Of a stretch of DNA of 41,084 nucleotides, positions 1 to 7,845 are shown in pieces. The position numbers and the translations under genes were made by a program. The notes beneath the pieces are model-generated. The model did not search any database. It worked only from the letters and a program-made list of their open reading frames with translations, and was not told the DNA's origin. Origin of the DNA: Kalaharituber pfeilii (Eukaryota > Ascomycota > Pezizomycetes > Pezizales > Pezizaceae). The stretch covers positions 1 through 41,084 of the forward strand of contig WHUZ01000188.1 of assembly GCA_015179045.1 (NCBI GenBank), read 5' to 3'. Numbering within the stretch: the first letter of the stretch is position 1; every line of letters starts with the position of its first letter.

Positions 1-2
1 GA

Positions 3-276
3 CATCGAACCGGTGCCACCACCAGTACCACAGACATTGGGTTCAGCCCCATCATGTGCGTAGACACCCCACCAGCGGACAAGAACACCGACAAGACAAC
101 ACCCCTGACCAGGAAACGGAAAGGGAAACAGCCGTCACCACAAGCCACCCACGAAATCAAACGACGACTGGATTCAAACGAGGCGAAGAAGATCGCAGAC
201 TCGCCTTCGGTCGGGACCCCGGCAACGCCCACGGGCAGCACCGCCACCACAGCCGCAACAAAGCCCCCAACCCCGA
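3..276 (+). pseudogene. Thr/Pro-rich basic ORF, 5' part, interrupted by a LINE
   Basis: An open frame runs from the left edge with no stop up to the LINE insertion. The translation is rich in Thr, Pro and Ala, with a basic patch (TRKRKGK) that could act in nuclear import or nucleic-acid binding. The sequence AAAGCCCCCAACCCCGA at 260-276 recurs at 2303-2319, and the same frame resumes there, so this ORF was open when the LINE inserted. The start lies outside the window. I do not recognise the protein; an ORF1 (gag-like) of another LINE or a low-complexity host protein are both possible. Confidence 0.45.
260..276 (+). repeat. Left target-site duplication of LINE1 (partner 2303-2319)
   Basis: AAAGCCCCCAACCCCGA here is repeated exactly after the LINE1 poly-A. 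The first A residues of the right copy cannot be separated from the poly-A, so the true length is 14-17 bp. Confidence 0.85.
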
Positions 277-2189
277 AGCTGGCGCCCCATCACCCTGCTT
301 AACACGGCTGCCAAGCTGGGACAAAAAGTCATAGCGAACTCGATACAGAGAATGGACGACCTGTTCCGGGACTCACAGCTGGGGAGTCGGCCATTCCGAG
401 GGAGCGAGGACTTGCAGAGACAAATTTCTGAAAGAAGCGGACCGCCGACTAGGAAGGGGGGAGTGGACGGCACTAGTCGGGGACGACATCAAGGCGGCGT
501 TTAACCATGTAAGACGAGAAAGGGTAGTCAAGAGACTGGAAAGCACCAATCGGAACATAGCCAGCTTCGTACAAGGATTCCTACAACCGAACCAGTTTTC
601 GATCTCATGGGACGGGAAAGTTCGAGGAAAAGGCACGATGACGGATGGGGCGCCGCAAGGAATCACCGCTGTCTCCGGTCCTATTCCTGGTGGAGTCGCT
701 CCCCTAGCGGAGAAAGCCGACAGACGACTGTTCACACGATCGTACGTAGACGACTTCCACAGCGTCATCTCCAACAGTCAATGAAGCAACTACGAAAAGA
801 CATAGACCAACACCGGAAACTGCTAGCCCAAGAAGCCAAGGAAGAGGGGTTCGATCTGGACCCACGGAAATCAGAGACCCTAATAATCGGCACCAAAGGG
901 GAAAGCTACCGGCTGGTGGGACTAACGGTGGACTGAGAACTCAAGTTCGACGAACACTTCCAGAAGAGACTACACCTAGGGAAGGCGGCGTGGGGGGTCG
1001 CGCAAAGACTCACAAAGATACCACCGAGCAAGAGAAGACAACTCTACACAGGCATAGCCAGGAATATAGCCACCTACGGATGCTAGGCGTGGCAAAACCT
1101 ACGCGAAGGGAGCACCGAAGGAAAAAAAGCTAAGACTACTCGAGAAATGGCAGTACACAGTTTGCCAGGGACATCACCGGAGCCCCCTGGGGAACCAGAA
1201 GAGACATCGTGGAAGGAATATCCAACCTAGAATCGGTAGAGACCTTCACGCACGGGGAGAAAGAACGAGTGGAGGCACGAACACTGAGGTTCAACAACGA
1301 ACCAATACAAGACCCGTTATCGGACACCACGTACCTGAGGGGCGATCTGTCACACCGAGACCCTCTTCCGATACACTTTTTCCCCTTCAGACCAAGCGAC
1401 ACAAGCAAGGAGGAATGGGAAAAAGCCATCGCGAAGGAGGAGGACGAAGGATGGAAGAGCGCATACACCGACGGGAGCCGGGTGGACAACTCAACGGGAG
1501 CGGGAATATACTGCCAGGGCAGGGACGAGTCCATCTACCTGGGACGAAGATGCACCGTGAACGACGGAGAGCTGATCGCAATTGGCCAGGCTCTCGAACA
1601 AGAGGGAGAAATAATGGTCGTCTCCGACTCCCGCACTGCAATCGCCAGGATCCGAAAGATAGCCAACGGCGACCCGAACGCAGAAGGCTCGTCCCGAGAA
1701 GTACGAGAACGATGGGAGAGACGAGTCGCAAGGGGGGACCAAGACATCGCAATAATGTGGATCAAAGCACACAAAGGGGTAGAAGGCAACACCAAGGCGG
1801 ACACGGCGGCTAAGATAGGCACGGCACTACAGTACGAAGAGGACATTGCTACAGAAGCAGGCATCAGACAGGAAGCCAAAAACCTCCGAGCCGACGAAAG
1901 GGACCGCCTCCGTATGTCCTACCGACCCTTCAAAGAATAGACAACCGCAGGAGAATCGCAACCCTGGCCGGTATCCTAGGGAACAAGGGACTCAAAGAAT
2001 GGAGGCACACCATAGGAAAGACGGACTCCCCGGAATGCCGATGGTGTGGGAGAGCACCCGAGAACCTAGCCCACATAACCAACGAATGTCAGACATGGAA
2101 GGGAAAGATGAAAGACGGAGCGGGAGGATTAAGACAACCAGACAAGGATACGAACATCGGGGAGATACTGGAATGGGCAGGGCAGGAGT
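277..2189 (+). pseudogene. LINE1 ORF2 relic: reverse transcriptase, RNase H, zinc knuckle
   Basis: RT motif A (GDDIKAAFNH, about 479-510) and the catalytic box YVDDF (743-757) are visible. The frame shifts around 430-460 and again near 661, where one extra A follows the PQG codons, and a TGA ends the RT frame near 781. An uninterrupted frame at 1209-1940 carries RNase H: YTDGS, then the ELIAIGQAL helix, VSDSRTAI and a terminal KADTAAK Asp. In a third frame, about 1925-2189, is a C-terminal C-x2-C-x7-H-x4-C knuckle (CRWCG...HITNEC). The order RT, RNase H, CCHC is usual for fungal Tad-like elements. The protein cannot be made intact because of the frameshifts. Confidence 0.8.
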
Positions 2190-2245
2190 GATTATTAGCA
2201 TTTATTTTATTCGTTATACCTGTAATTAACTAGTTTATTTATACC

Positions 2246-2303
2246 TCGCCATAGCCCTTAGGGCGGCATGCGAGTAATGAAATAAAAAAAAAAAAAAAAA
2301 AAA
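2246..2303 (+). repeat. LINE tail A, copy 1 (3' end of LINE1)
   Basis: The LINE1 3' end reads CGCCATAGCCCTTAGGGC, then GGCATGCGAGTAATGA and poly-A. GCCC-TTA-GGGC can form a short stem-loop and GCATGC is palindromic. This end recurs at least eleven more times in the window (tail A), usually without any other LINE sequence. It probably contains the site recognised by the element's reverse transcriptase. Confidence 0.8.
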
Positions 2304-2440
2304 AAGCCCCCAACCCCGACACTGACAATGTCACCCCCAACTCTGACACCAACAACGAGACTCCCGACACCAATCACGGACTCAAGACCAAGACCAAAGA
2401 CCAGCAAGCCCCCCGCCTCCTCGCCAAACACCGACGCCTT
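2303..2440 (+). pseudogene. Thr/Pro-rich ORF, 3' part after the LINE1 insertion
   Basis: The frame of the ORF at 3-276 resumes after the right target-site duplication and continues in the same Thr/Pro/Ser-rich style (KPPTPTLTMSPPTLTP) to about 2440. There it runs into tail A copy 2 and soon stops. This supports one ancestral ORF split by LINE1 and possibly ended by the second insertion. Identity unknown. Confidence 0.45.
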
Positions 2441-2493
2441 CGCCATAGCCCCCAGGGCGGCATGCGAGTACTGATATAAAAAAAAAAAAAAAA
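2441..2493 (+). repeat. LINE tail A, copy 2 (tail-only insertion)
   Basis: CGCCATAGCCCCCAGGGC and GGCATGCGAGTACTGATAT are followed by poly-A, with no other LINE sequence upstream. I see only a weak 6-bp match (AAACAC, 2426-2431 and 2491-2496) as a possible target-site duplication. Confidence 0.7.
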
Positions 2494-2562
2494 CACTCCT
2501 CCGTAGCCGTAACATCCAGAACCTTCCCACGCCTACCGGAGCCTAGCCCCTCACGCCCGTAA

Positions 2563-2727
2563 CACGCAATGGCTGTAAATCTTCCCAGTGCAATGGCAGT
2601 GCATCTTCGGAGTGCAATAGCAGCATACATTCGCAGTGCACCTTTGCAGCAGCACAATGGCAGCAGTGCAATGGCACCGTACTTGAGCAGCGCAATGGTA
2701 GCGCATCTTCGGAGTGCAATAGCAGCA
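2563..2727 (+). repeat. Minisatellite of the GCAATGGCA family, locus 1
   Basis: About six imperfect units of roughly 24-30 bp have the core GCAATGGCAGYGCATCTTCG. The same family appears at 4685-4800 and 8965-9115. Apparent ORFs here are by-products of the repeat. Confidence 0.8.
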
Positions 2728-2763
2728 TATATTCATCTCGTGCTGTTGGGTCAGGCCTTCCAC

Positions 2764-2817
2764 CATTCCAGTAGCCATTTCGGTAGCTACTTTACCAGCC
2801 ATTTCACTAGCCATCTG
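2764..2817 (+). repeat. Short array of the GCCATTTCGGTA family, locus 1
   Basis: Units of 12-18 bp based on AGCCATTTCGGTAGC match the larger arrays at 3569-3746 and 5246-5500. Confidence 0.7.
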
Positions 2818-2819
2818 TA

Positions 2820-3255
2820 ATCGGACCCCTCGCCCAAAACCCTCCAGCTCCGGTCCTATACTGGCAATCAACATACTATATGCCAGTATTTGCACACGTG
2901 CAGCTGACTCTGACCCCCTCGTAACTCGGTATACTCCTTAGGGCATTCCCATATATGTCCCTACACCTGTGAGCTCACTTCAGCAACATGGCCGCCAGCA
3001 TTCTAGTCATCGCTTACAAACCCGAACCGGAAGAACGTGCCAGAATCTGGTAGAAGAACTCGGATCCCCAGAACCTGCCGAAAAGACGTCGAACCTGCCG
3101 CAAAGCCTTAGAACCTGCTGGAAGACCTCGGAATCCACCAGCAACAGGTATCACTGAGCTCATTCCCGGATATTCCTGATGCTTCTACCCGCTTCCAGTC
3201 ATTTCCTTGGCCTTCCATGTACTTCCAGTCGTCTCCTTGGTTTTCCATGTACTTC
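2820..3255. other. Non-coding stretch with short degenerate repeats
   Basis: No credible gene is visible. At 3020-3140 there are about five imperfect copies of an 18-21 bp unit with core AGAACCTGCYGGAAGAC. At 3180-3255 two copies of a TTCCATGTACTTC-containing unit lead into the TTTG microsatellite. Confidence 0.5.
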
Positions 3256-3285
3256 GTTTGTTTGTTTGTTCGTTTGTTTGTTTGC
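3256..3285 (+). repeat. (TTTG)n microsatellite
   Basis: About seven TTTG units, with one TTCG interruption. Confidence 0.9.
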
Positions 3286-3309
3286 TTGGATTTGCCACCG
3301 AGGGCTTTC

Positions 3310-3317
3310 TATAAAAG
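3310..3317 (+). promoter_or_regulatory. Candidate TATA box
   Basis: TATAAAAG is followed by a pyrimidine-rich stretch and a CAATACA about 75-80 bp downstream. That arrangement resembles the promoter/R region of an LTR, and a GGTTCAGGGTAACA that could end an LTR lies near 3834-3847. No matching LTR start or second LTR was found, so this is tentative. Confidence 0.25.
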
Positions 3318-3430
3318 AGGCCCTCCGCACTCCTCCCTCTTGCTTCTCCACGCACCAACTTGTATTCTACCCAAGGTGTGTATTTAGCTTTTCAATACAT
3401 CTACCTCTCGGCATCACATAGCTCCGACCG

Positions 3431-3461
3431 CCTCTGCCTCTGCCTCTGCCTCTGCCTCCGC
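3431..3461 (+). repeat. (CTCTGC)n microsatellite
   Basis: About five tandem CTCTGC hexamers with a final variant. Confidence 0.85.
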
Positions 3462-3568
3462 TGTGAAATCGTCTGCCGCCCGCCCCGTACCCGGTTCCGG
3501 TACCCTGGACCCCCTGAGACCCCGAAATCCCGACCCGCCGACCCCACCCAGACCAGTTTATTACACCA

Positions 3569-3746
3569 TCTCGGTAGCCATTCCGGTAGCCGTTTGGGCA
3601 GCCTTTTCAGCAGCCTTTTCAGCACGCATTTCGGTAGCCATTTCGGCTGCCATTTCAGCATTCATTTCGGTAGCCGTTTCGGCTGCCATTTCAGCTGCTA
3701 TTACGGCTGCCATTTTGGCTGCCAACTCACCAGCCATTTCAGCATT
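3569..3746 (+). repeat. Minisatellite of the GCCATTTCGGTA family, locus 2
   Basis: About 14 units of mostly 12 bp alternate GCCATTTCGGTA, GCCATTTCGGCT and GCCATTTCAGCA, with some 18-bp spacings. Because 12 is divisible by three, each frame gives a regular peptide; this accounts for the long frames seen here on both strands. Confidence 0.85.
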
Positions 3747-4010
3747 ATATACACATGGCTGTGCCGACGCAAGGGCACAAGCTGAGCTCCAATTGTCACG
3801 CGGCGGCGAGCTGGTGCTGCTAACGGATACGACCGGTTCAGGGTAACAGTAGCTTCTCAAGCGCTGAACGGCAGAGCCTTGACAGGAGAAGCTTGCCGGT
3901 AGTAGTTCAGTGGTTCCAGTTCAGCGGCGATGCCAGACTATGGTCAAAAGGCAGAGAAGACCAAGTACTGAATTAGATCTAGGGATTGACAAGAATAACA
4001 AGAACATATG
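3747..4010. other. Unassigned non-coding stretch
   Basis: No gene or strong repeat was recognised. GGTTCAGGGTAAC near 3834 recurs near 5713, suggesting that both flank related, decayed elements. Confidence 0.35.
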
Positions 4011-4125
4011 AACCATATGGGTCCTAGCAGGCGGCCTATAATGGCGAGTGGGCCATACTGGTAGGCAGGCTATACTGGCAGGAGGGCTATAGTGGCAGGC
4101 GGGCTATACTGGCAGCTTGCTAGCT
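4011..4125 (+). repeat. Degenerate ~20-bp tandem repeat
   Basis: About five imperfect copies of a unit with core GGCTATACTGGCAGGCGG. Confidence 0.65.
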
Positions 4126-4151
4126 ACCTATAGCTAGCCGGTTCTATCAGC

Positions 4152-4216
4152 TTGCCAGCGGTCAGGGCGGCATGCGAGTAATGATATAAAAAAAAAAAAA
4201 AAAATTGCCGGCGGTC
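4152..4216 (+). mobile_element. Micro-insertion of tail A (copy 3) with 12-bp TSD
   Basis: The insert is only AGGGCGGCATGCGAGTAATG plus ATATAA and poly-A (4164-4204), about 41 bp. It is flanked by TTGCCAGCGGTC (4152-4163) and TTGCCGGCGGTC (4205-4216), a 12-bp target-site duplication with one mismatch. Even the first half of the tail hairpin is missing. Confidence 0.8.
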
Positions 4217-4296
4217 GTGGCTTTTTTTTTTTTTTTTTTTTTAATCACATAACCCCGCTTGTAGCACTTGGCCATGGCAGGGTCGGCGGTCGTGGC
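4209..4296 (-). mobile_element. Micro-insertion of tail B (copy 1) with 13-bp TSD
   Basis: Read on the minus strand, the 62-bp insert (4222-4283) is CCCTGCCATGGCCAAGTG, CTACAAGCGGGGTTATGTGA and poly-A. It lies between two exact copies of CGGCGGTCGTGGC (4209-4221, 4284-4296). The left duplication overlaps the right duplication of the neighbouring tail A insert, so two events hit the same spot on opposite strands. A further copy at 4301-4313 shows the target was already tandemly repeated. Confidence 0.8.
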
Positions 4297-4339
4297 TTGC
4301 CGGCGGTCGTGGCTTGGTGTGTGGCGGCCGTAAGGACAA

Positions 4340-4620
4340 TGTGTGCATTTCATATATATGACGGGTCCCTTTCAACATCGTGAGATGTGTGAACGTGAGC
4401 TGAATCTGACACGTACAGTAGGGCCCGTTGGATGGCACGAGAGTGGCATGATGAGTGCAATTTCATATGTATGGCGGGTCCCTTTCATTCGCGAAATTAT
4501 CTGACACGTACCATAGGGCCCAATCGATGACACGAGAATGGCAGAATGTGGTCAATATCACAGGTATGGCGAGTCTCTTTCAACATCATGAAATGTATAG
4601 CACCTATGCCAAGAAACCAT
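4340..4620. repeat. Decayed ~60-bp motif relics (GGTATGGC...CCCTTTC...CACGAGA)
   Basis: Three or four diverged units contain TATGGCGGGTCCCTTTC and GGCACGAGA-like blocks. The same motif order is much better preserved at 13.98-15.56 kb and 18.3-19.88 kb, so these are distant members of the same family. Confidence 0.5.
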
Positions 4621-4632
4621 GGATAGCACCTG

Positions 4633-4677
4633 TGCCAAGAAACCATGGAGCTACAGCCGCTCCATGGTTTCTTGGCA
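4633..4677. repeat. Perfect 19-bp inverted repeat, 7-nt loop
   Basis: TGCCAAGAAACCATGGAGC (4633-4651), loop TACAGCC, then the exact reverse complement (4659-4677). The left arm is also part of a 26-bp tandem duplication beginning near 4598. A strong cruciform or RNA hairpin is possible. Confidence 0.85.
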
Positions 4678-4684
4678 TGATGAG

Positions 4685-4800
4685 ACGCAATGGCAACGCA
4701 CTTTCACAGCACAATGGCACCGCACTTTGGAAGCACAATGGCACCGCACTTTTGAAGCGCAATGGCAGCGCAGCTTCGCAGTGCAATGGCAGCATACATT
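4685..4800 (+). repeat. Minisatellite of the GCAATGGCA family, locus 2
   Basis: About five units of 24-27 bp with core CAATGGCACCGCACTTTGGA. Same family as 2563-2727 and 8965-9115. Confidence 0.8.
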
Positions 4801-4880
4801 TGATATGTATAGTTGGTGTGACCCGATGGTACAAGATGAAGTGGAATAAGCTGAATTTGACAGGCCCTAGCCATTCCAGC

Positions 4881-5254
4881 AGCCATTTCTTTTTTTTTTT
4901 TTTTTATTTCATTACTCGCATGCCGCCCTACGGGCTACGGCGAGGTTTTCTATATTAAGAAACTTAAATAAAAATGTCTTCTGACTACATATGTTACCCG
5001 CGGAGTCCATACATGATGCGGGAGAGAGGTCCTCGTGTGAAGTCCTCGTGTACCGAGCCTGTCTACTTCCTTCCTCTGTCCGGCTCGTACACGCTCGTCC
5101 TCAGCCACCGTCCTCCGAGTTTCACCTTGTCTGCTTTCGTCTCTGTCTCCAGGTAGGCTACGACGGAGCTCGTCTTTTTTCCTTCTTCTTTCAATATTGC
5201 CTTTTTTCGTAACCATCTGACCCCTCGGATCTTGCCTAAAGTAGTAGCCATTTC
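4881..5254 (-). mobile_element. LINE 3'-end fragment (tail A copy 4) inserted in a minisatellite
   Basis: On the minus strand, about 300 bp of unique sequence (4950-5245) leads into tail A and poly-A (poly-T 4890-4905 on the given strand). AGCCATTTC on both sides (4881-4889 and 5246-5254) fits a 9-bp target-site duplication, although the target minisatellite contains this word repeatedly. A frame of about 88 codons (4950-5216, minus) is basic and Arg-rich and may be the C-terminus of the LINE ORF; I could not match it to LINE1. Confidence 0.65.
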
Positions 5255-5500
5255 GGAAGCCATTTTAGCAGCCATTTCAGAATGCATTTCGATAGCCATT
5301 TTGGCAGCCATTTCAGCACACATTTCAGTAGCCATTTCGGCTGCCATTGCAGCAGCCTTTTCAGCATTCATTTCAGTAGCCGTTTCGGCTGCCATTTCGG
5401 CTGCCATTTCAGCAGCCTTGCAGCATTCATTTCGGTAGCCATTTCGGCCGCCATTTTAGCAGCCTTTTCAGCATGCATTTCGGTAGCCATTTCGGTACGT
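5246..5500 (+). repeat. Minisatellite of the GCCATTTCGGTA family, locus 3
   Basis: About 18 units of 12-18 bp include GCCATTTCGGCT, GCCATTTCAGCA and GCATTCATTTCGGTA. It continues the short array to the left of the LINE fragment at 4881-5254, so that fragment split one array. Confidence 0.85.
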
Positions 5501-5838
5501 ATTTGAAGCCTTAAGCTCCGTGTCTTCAGCATGATCGATGTTATCCAAAAAGCGTAATTCCTTAAGTGCCGTGCCTTCAGTACAATTATTGTTATCCAAA
5601 CAGTGTAATCATAACCCTTAAGCGCTGCTTATCCAAAAGTATACTTGTCATTATCCAAAACTGTGCTAGTGGGCAAGTAATGAGATTCCTTGAACCCGGT
5701 GGACCTTAAAATGGTTCAGGGTAACTGATCGTGATCGGTGACAGGCAGCACCCGCCGCCACCCGCCGCCGCGCGTGACATAAATGTTCTACAGTTAATAC
5801 ATTAAGCAACAAAAAAAATCACAAAAAATCAAAACAGA
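5501..5838. repeat. Non-coding, three or four degenerate ~50-bp units
   Basis: Units share CCTTAAG-GC, a GTGCCTTCAG-like block and TTATCCAAA (around 5509-5660). No gene is visible. An 18-bp CCCGCCGCCA-type duplication lies near 5750. Confidence 0.5.
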
Positions 5839-5841
5839 TTG

Positions 5842-5879
5842 CTCCGGTTCTACTAGAGTTTAGTCATATGGAACCGGGG
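5842..5879. repeat. Inverted repeat downstream of the oxygenase-like gene
   Basis: CTCCGGTTC and GAACCGGGG are separated by about 20 bases and could form a hairpin. It lies beyond the putative poly-A signal of the minus-strand gene. Confidence 0.4.
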
Positions 5880-5937
5880 CATTACAGTCCATCTCAGGGA
5901 GATGCCGGACAAAGATTAATCGAGTTCAAAGCCAAGT

Positions 5938-5943
5938 TTTATT
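5938..5943 (-). terminator. Polyadenylation signal AATAAA
   Basis: AATAAA on the minus strand lies about 11 bases past the stop codon of the oxygenase-like gene. A canonical hexamer so close to the stop suggests a very short 3' UTR. Confidence 0.5.
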
Positions 5944-5953
5944 TAAAATCTTC

Positions 5954-7845
5954 TCATGTGAAAAAAAAAACAATACTGGAACGAGCACCATCAAAGTCCG
6001 CAACAAAATGCTCCAGTAAACGAGAACGAAAAAAAATAACATCCCCTTGCTGAAACTTTAACTTCATCCCTAAATCAGGTAAAACTAACTCTCCCCCAGG
6101 AAAGTTTCCCCAACAACACATAGCCACCCAACCATCAGGAGTATCATTATAGTTTTTGTGAGCTTCAACTTGAGTATTCCGCAATAAAGCAAGTCCATAA
6201 AAACAGGCAAGACGAGAAGTGTTCAGCAAAGAACATGGTACATTATTAAAACAATCTTCCTGAAAAAGCCTCCAATAACGTAAATAACAATCAGGATCAA
6301 TAACTAAAAAAAGCCTTCCAATAACTTGAATGAATTGAGAAATATTATTAAAGAAAGCACCTACAGCCCGCTGCTTGTAGCCGGCAGATCCAATATGCCT
6401 AGATAAAGTAGGTGGAGTAAAAGTATGTCCTTTCTGCATCCAATATGCCAAGTGATATACTCCAAAAGTAGAGTGTCTTTGACAAAATAAAGCCACTTTA
6501 GAGTAACGGCAATCCTCTTTCCCTGGAGGAGGTGGTGAATATTCCTCTTCTAAGGAATCAATGGCTGTAACAGTATCTTTTTGCATTTGAATACCTGCCG
6601 ATTTTCCAATGGGATACTATATTTTTTAAGTTAGTATATATACGCAACAGCAAATAAAATAAAACGAGGAGTGGGAGTAGGAGGACGTAGAGGGTGACCG
6701 GAGGGAAGCCGGCTACCCTCCGGGGGAGTGAGAGGACGTGGAGGGTAACCGGAGGGTAACCAGAGTGAAAGTAAGAGGACGTGGAGGGTAGCCGGAGGGC
6801 AACCGGAGTGAAAGTAGGAGGACGCGGAGGGTAGCCGGAGGGTAACCGGAGTGAAAGTAGGAGGACGTGGAGGGTAGCCGGAGGGTAACCGGGGTGAAAG
6901 TAGGAGGACGTGGAGGGCAGCCGGAGGGTAACCGGAGTGAAAGTAGGAGGACGCGGAGGGTAGCCGGAGGGCAACCGGAGTGAAAGTAGGAGGACGCGGA
7001 GGGTAGCCGGAGGGCAACCGGAGTGAACGTAGGAGGACGCGGAGGGTAGCCGGAGGGTAACCGGAGTGAAAGTAGGAGGACGTGGAGGGCAGCCGGAGGG
7101 TAACCGGAGTGAAAGTAGGAGGACGTGGAGGGTAGCCGGAGGGTAACCGGAGTATAAGTAGGAGGACGTGGAGGGTAGCCGGAGGGCAACCGGAGTGAGA
7201 GCAAGAGGACGTGGAGGGTAGCAGGAGGGTAACCGGGGTGAAAGCAGGAGGACGTGGAGGGCAGCCGGCGGGTAACCGGAGTGAAAGTAGGAGGACGTGG
7301 AGGGCAGCCGGAGGGCAACCGGAGTGAAACCAGGAGGACGTGGAGGGTGGCCGGAGGGTAACCAGGGTGAAAGCAGGAGGACGTGGAGGGCAGCCGGCGG
7401 GTAACCGGAGTGAAAGCAGGAGGACGTAGAGGGCAGCCGGATCAGGTATATAGATTTTTGCCATAGGGTCATAGCCTGTTATATAACCCCCCCCCAAAAA
7501 AAAACGCATACTTACATTTAATCCCCCCTTCCAAAAAACCAGTAATTCACTACCTTCCGAAGACATCCACCTTCCACTCACTTCCGTTAACGTGGCCTGT
7601 TCAAAAAGTTGATCGTGCTCTACATCAGAGCGCTTAATTTTTTTGTTTTGATCAGCCATTAAGGCTTGAAAGGAAACGGTAGTTGAAATAATTGGAAGCT
7701 TATTAAACGAATTCACCAAGCCCCGGATATGCCTGTGGAAGACTTCAGCATACTCCCCGGGCTTCCTAATGGGCATTATTGCCTCCACCTCAGCATTCAC
7801 CTCTCGAACTCTCTCAAATCTCCTTTCTCCTTCCGCGTCCGACAT
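5954..7845 (-). CDS. Putative 2OG-Fe(II) oxygenase-like protein, two exons
   Basis: I propose join of complement(7516..7845) and complement(5954..6616), giving 330 residues. The ATG at 7845 has A at -3. Exon 1 (residues 1-110) is a charged region starting MSDAEGERRF that I do not recognise. The C-terminal half resembles the fungal double-stranded beta-helix oxygenases related to TET/JBP: H263-K-N265, GGELVLPDLG (284-293), GDVIFFRSRLLEH (301-313, candidate distal His 313) and R322 followed by a hydrophobic strand. The family normally has HxD; here the third position is Asn, unless the ligand is D268. Such enzymes use 2-oxoglutarate and Fe(II) to oxidise substrates, in some fungal groups probably modified DNA bases. 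Both exons are in one phase-0 frame with no stop. It is the only plausible intact gene here. The fold call is an inference from motifs. Confidence 0.65.
6617..7515 (-). other. Spliceosomal intron of the oxygenase-like gene (899 bp)
   Basis: The donor is AAT|GTAAGTATG (minus strand, G at 7515). The branch sequence TACTAAC is at 6630-6636 and the acceptor TATAG ends at 6617, 14 nt after the branch A. All three are near-ideal for a filamentous fungus, and splicing joins two phase-0 frames exactly (codons AAT and TAT). The length is unusual for fungi, where introns are commonly 50-100 bp; 771 bp of it is minisatellite, leaving about 128 bp, a normal intron size. It therefore looks like an ordinary intron in which a minisatellite expanded. 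Confidence 0.75.
6670..7440 (-). repeat. 43-bp GC-rich intronic minisatellite, ~18 copies
   Basis: About 18 units of 43 bp (771 bp) have given-strand core GGAGGACGTGGAGGGTAGCC followed by a GGAGGGTAACCGGAGTGAAA half. The left-most unit is rearranged and has CCGGCTACCCTCCGG. Units differ by few substitutions, indicating recent expansion or homogenisation. Since 43 is not divisible by three, the array cycles through all frames and gives the same 43-residue peptide repeat in each minus frame, with blocks such as LRLPSGYPPRPP, and no stops. The contrast with the A+T-rich gene around it is sharp. Confidence 0.9.

Larger units (their letters stand above)
277..2303 (+). mobile_element. LINE1: 5'-truncated Tad/I-type non-LTR retrotransposon
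   Basis: The insert is bounded by a 16-17 bp target-site duplication (260-276 and 2303-2319) and ends in poly-A. It starts inside the reverse transcriptase domain, in a segment reading WRPITLLN, so the endonuclease and first RT blocks are missing, as expected for 5' truncation during target-primed reverse transcription. RT, RNase H and a CCHC-type C-terminus follow in order, then a short 3' UTR and tail A. It is GC-rich and shows little RIP-like decay, in contrast to LINE2 at 22.3-25.7 kb. Confidence 0.85.

Noticed and set aside
2820..3847. A solo LTR from about 2816 to GGTTCAGGGTAACA at 3847
   Set aside because: TATAAAAG and the GTAACA end are suggestive, but no TGTTAC start, partner LTR or target duplication was found.
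3463..3860. Ala/Met/Glu- and Ser/His-rich frames on both strands over the GCCATTTCGGTA arrays (also 5063-5506)
   Set aside because: Repeat-driven open frames on both strands with no start context or domain.
6558..7472. A ~300-residue Pro/Leu/Ser-rich protein encoded by the 43-bp repeat as a stand-alone gene
   Set aside because: All three minus frames are equally open because of the unit length and composition, and splice signals place it in an intron. Kept only as a possible retained-intron product.
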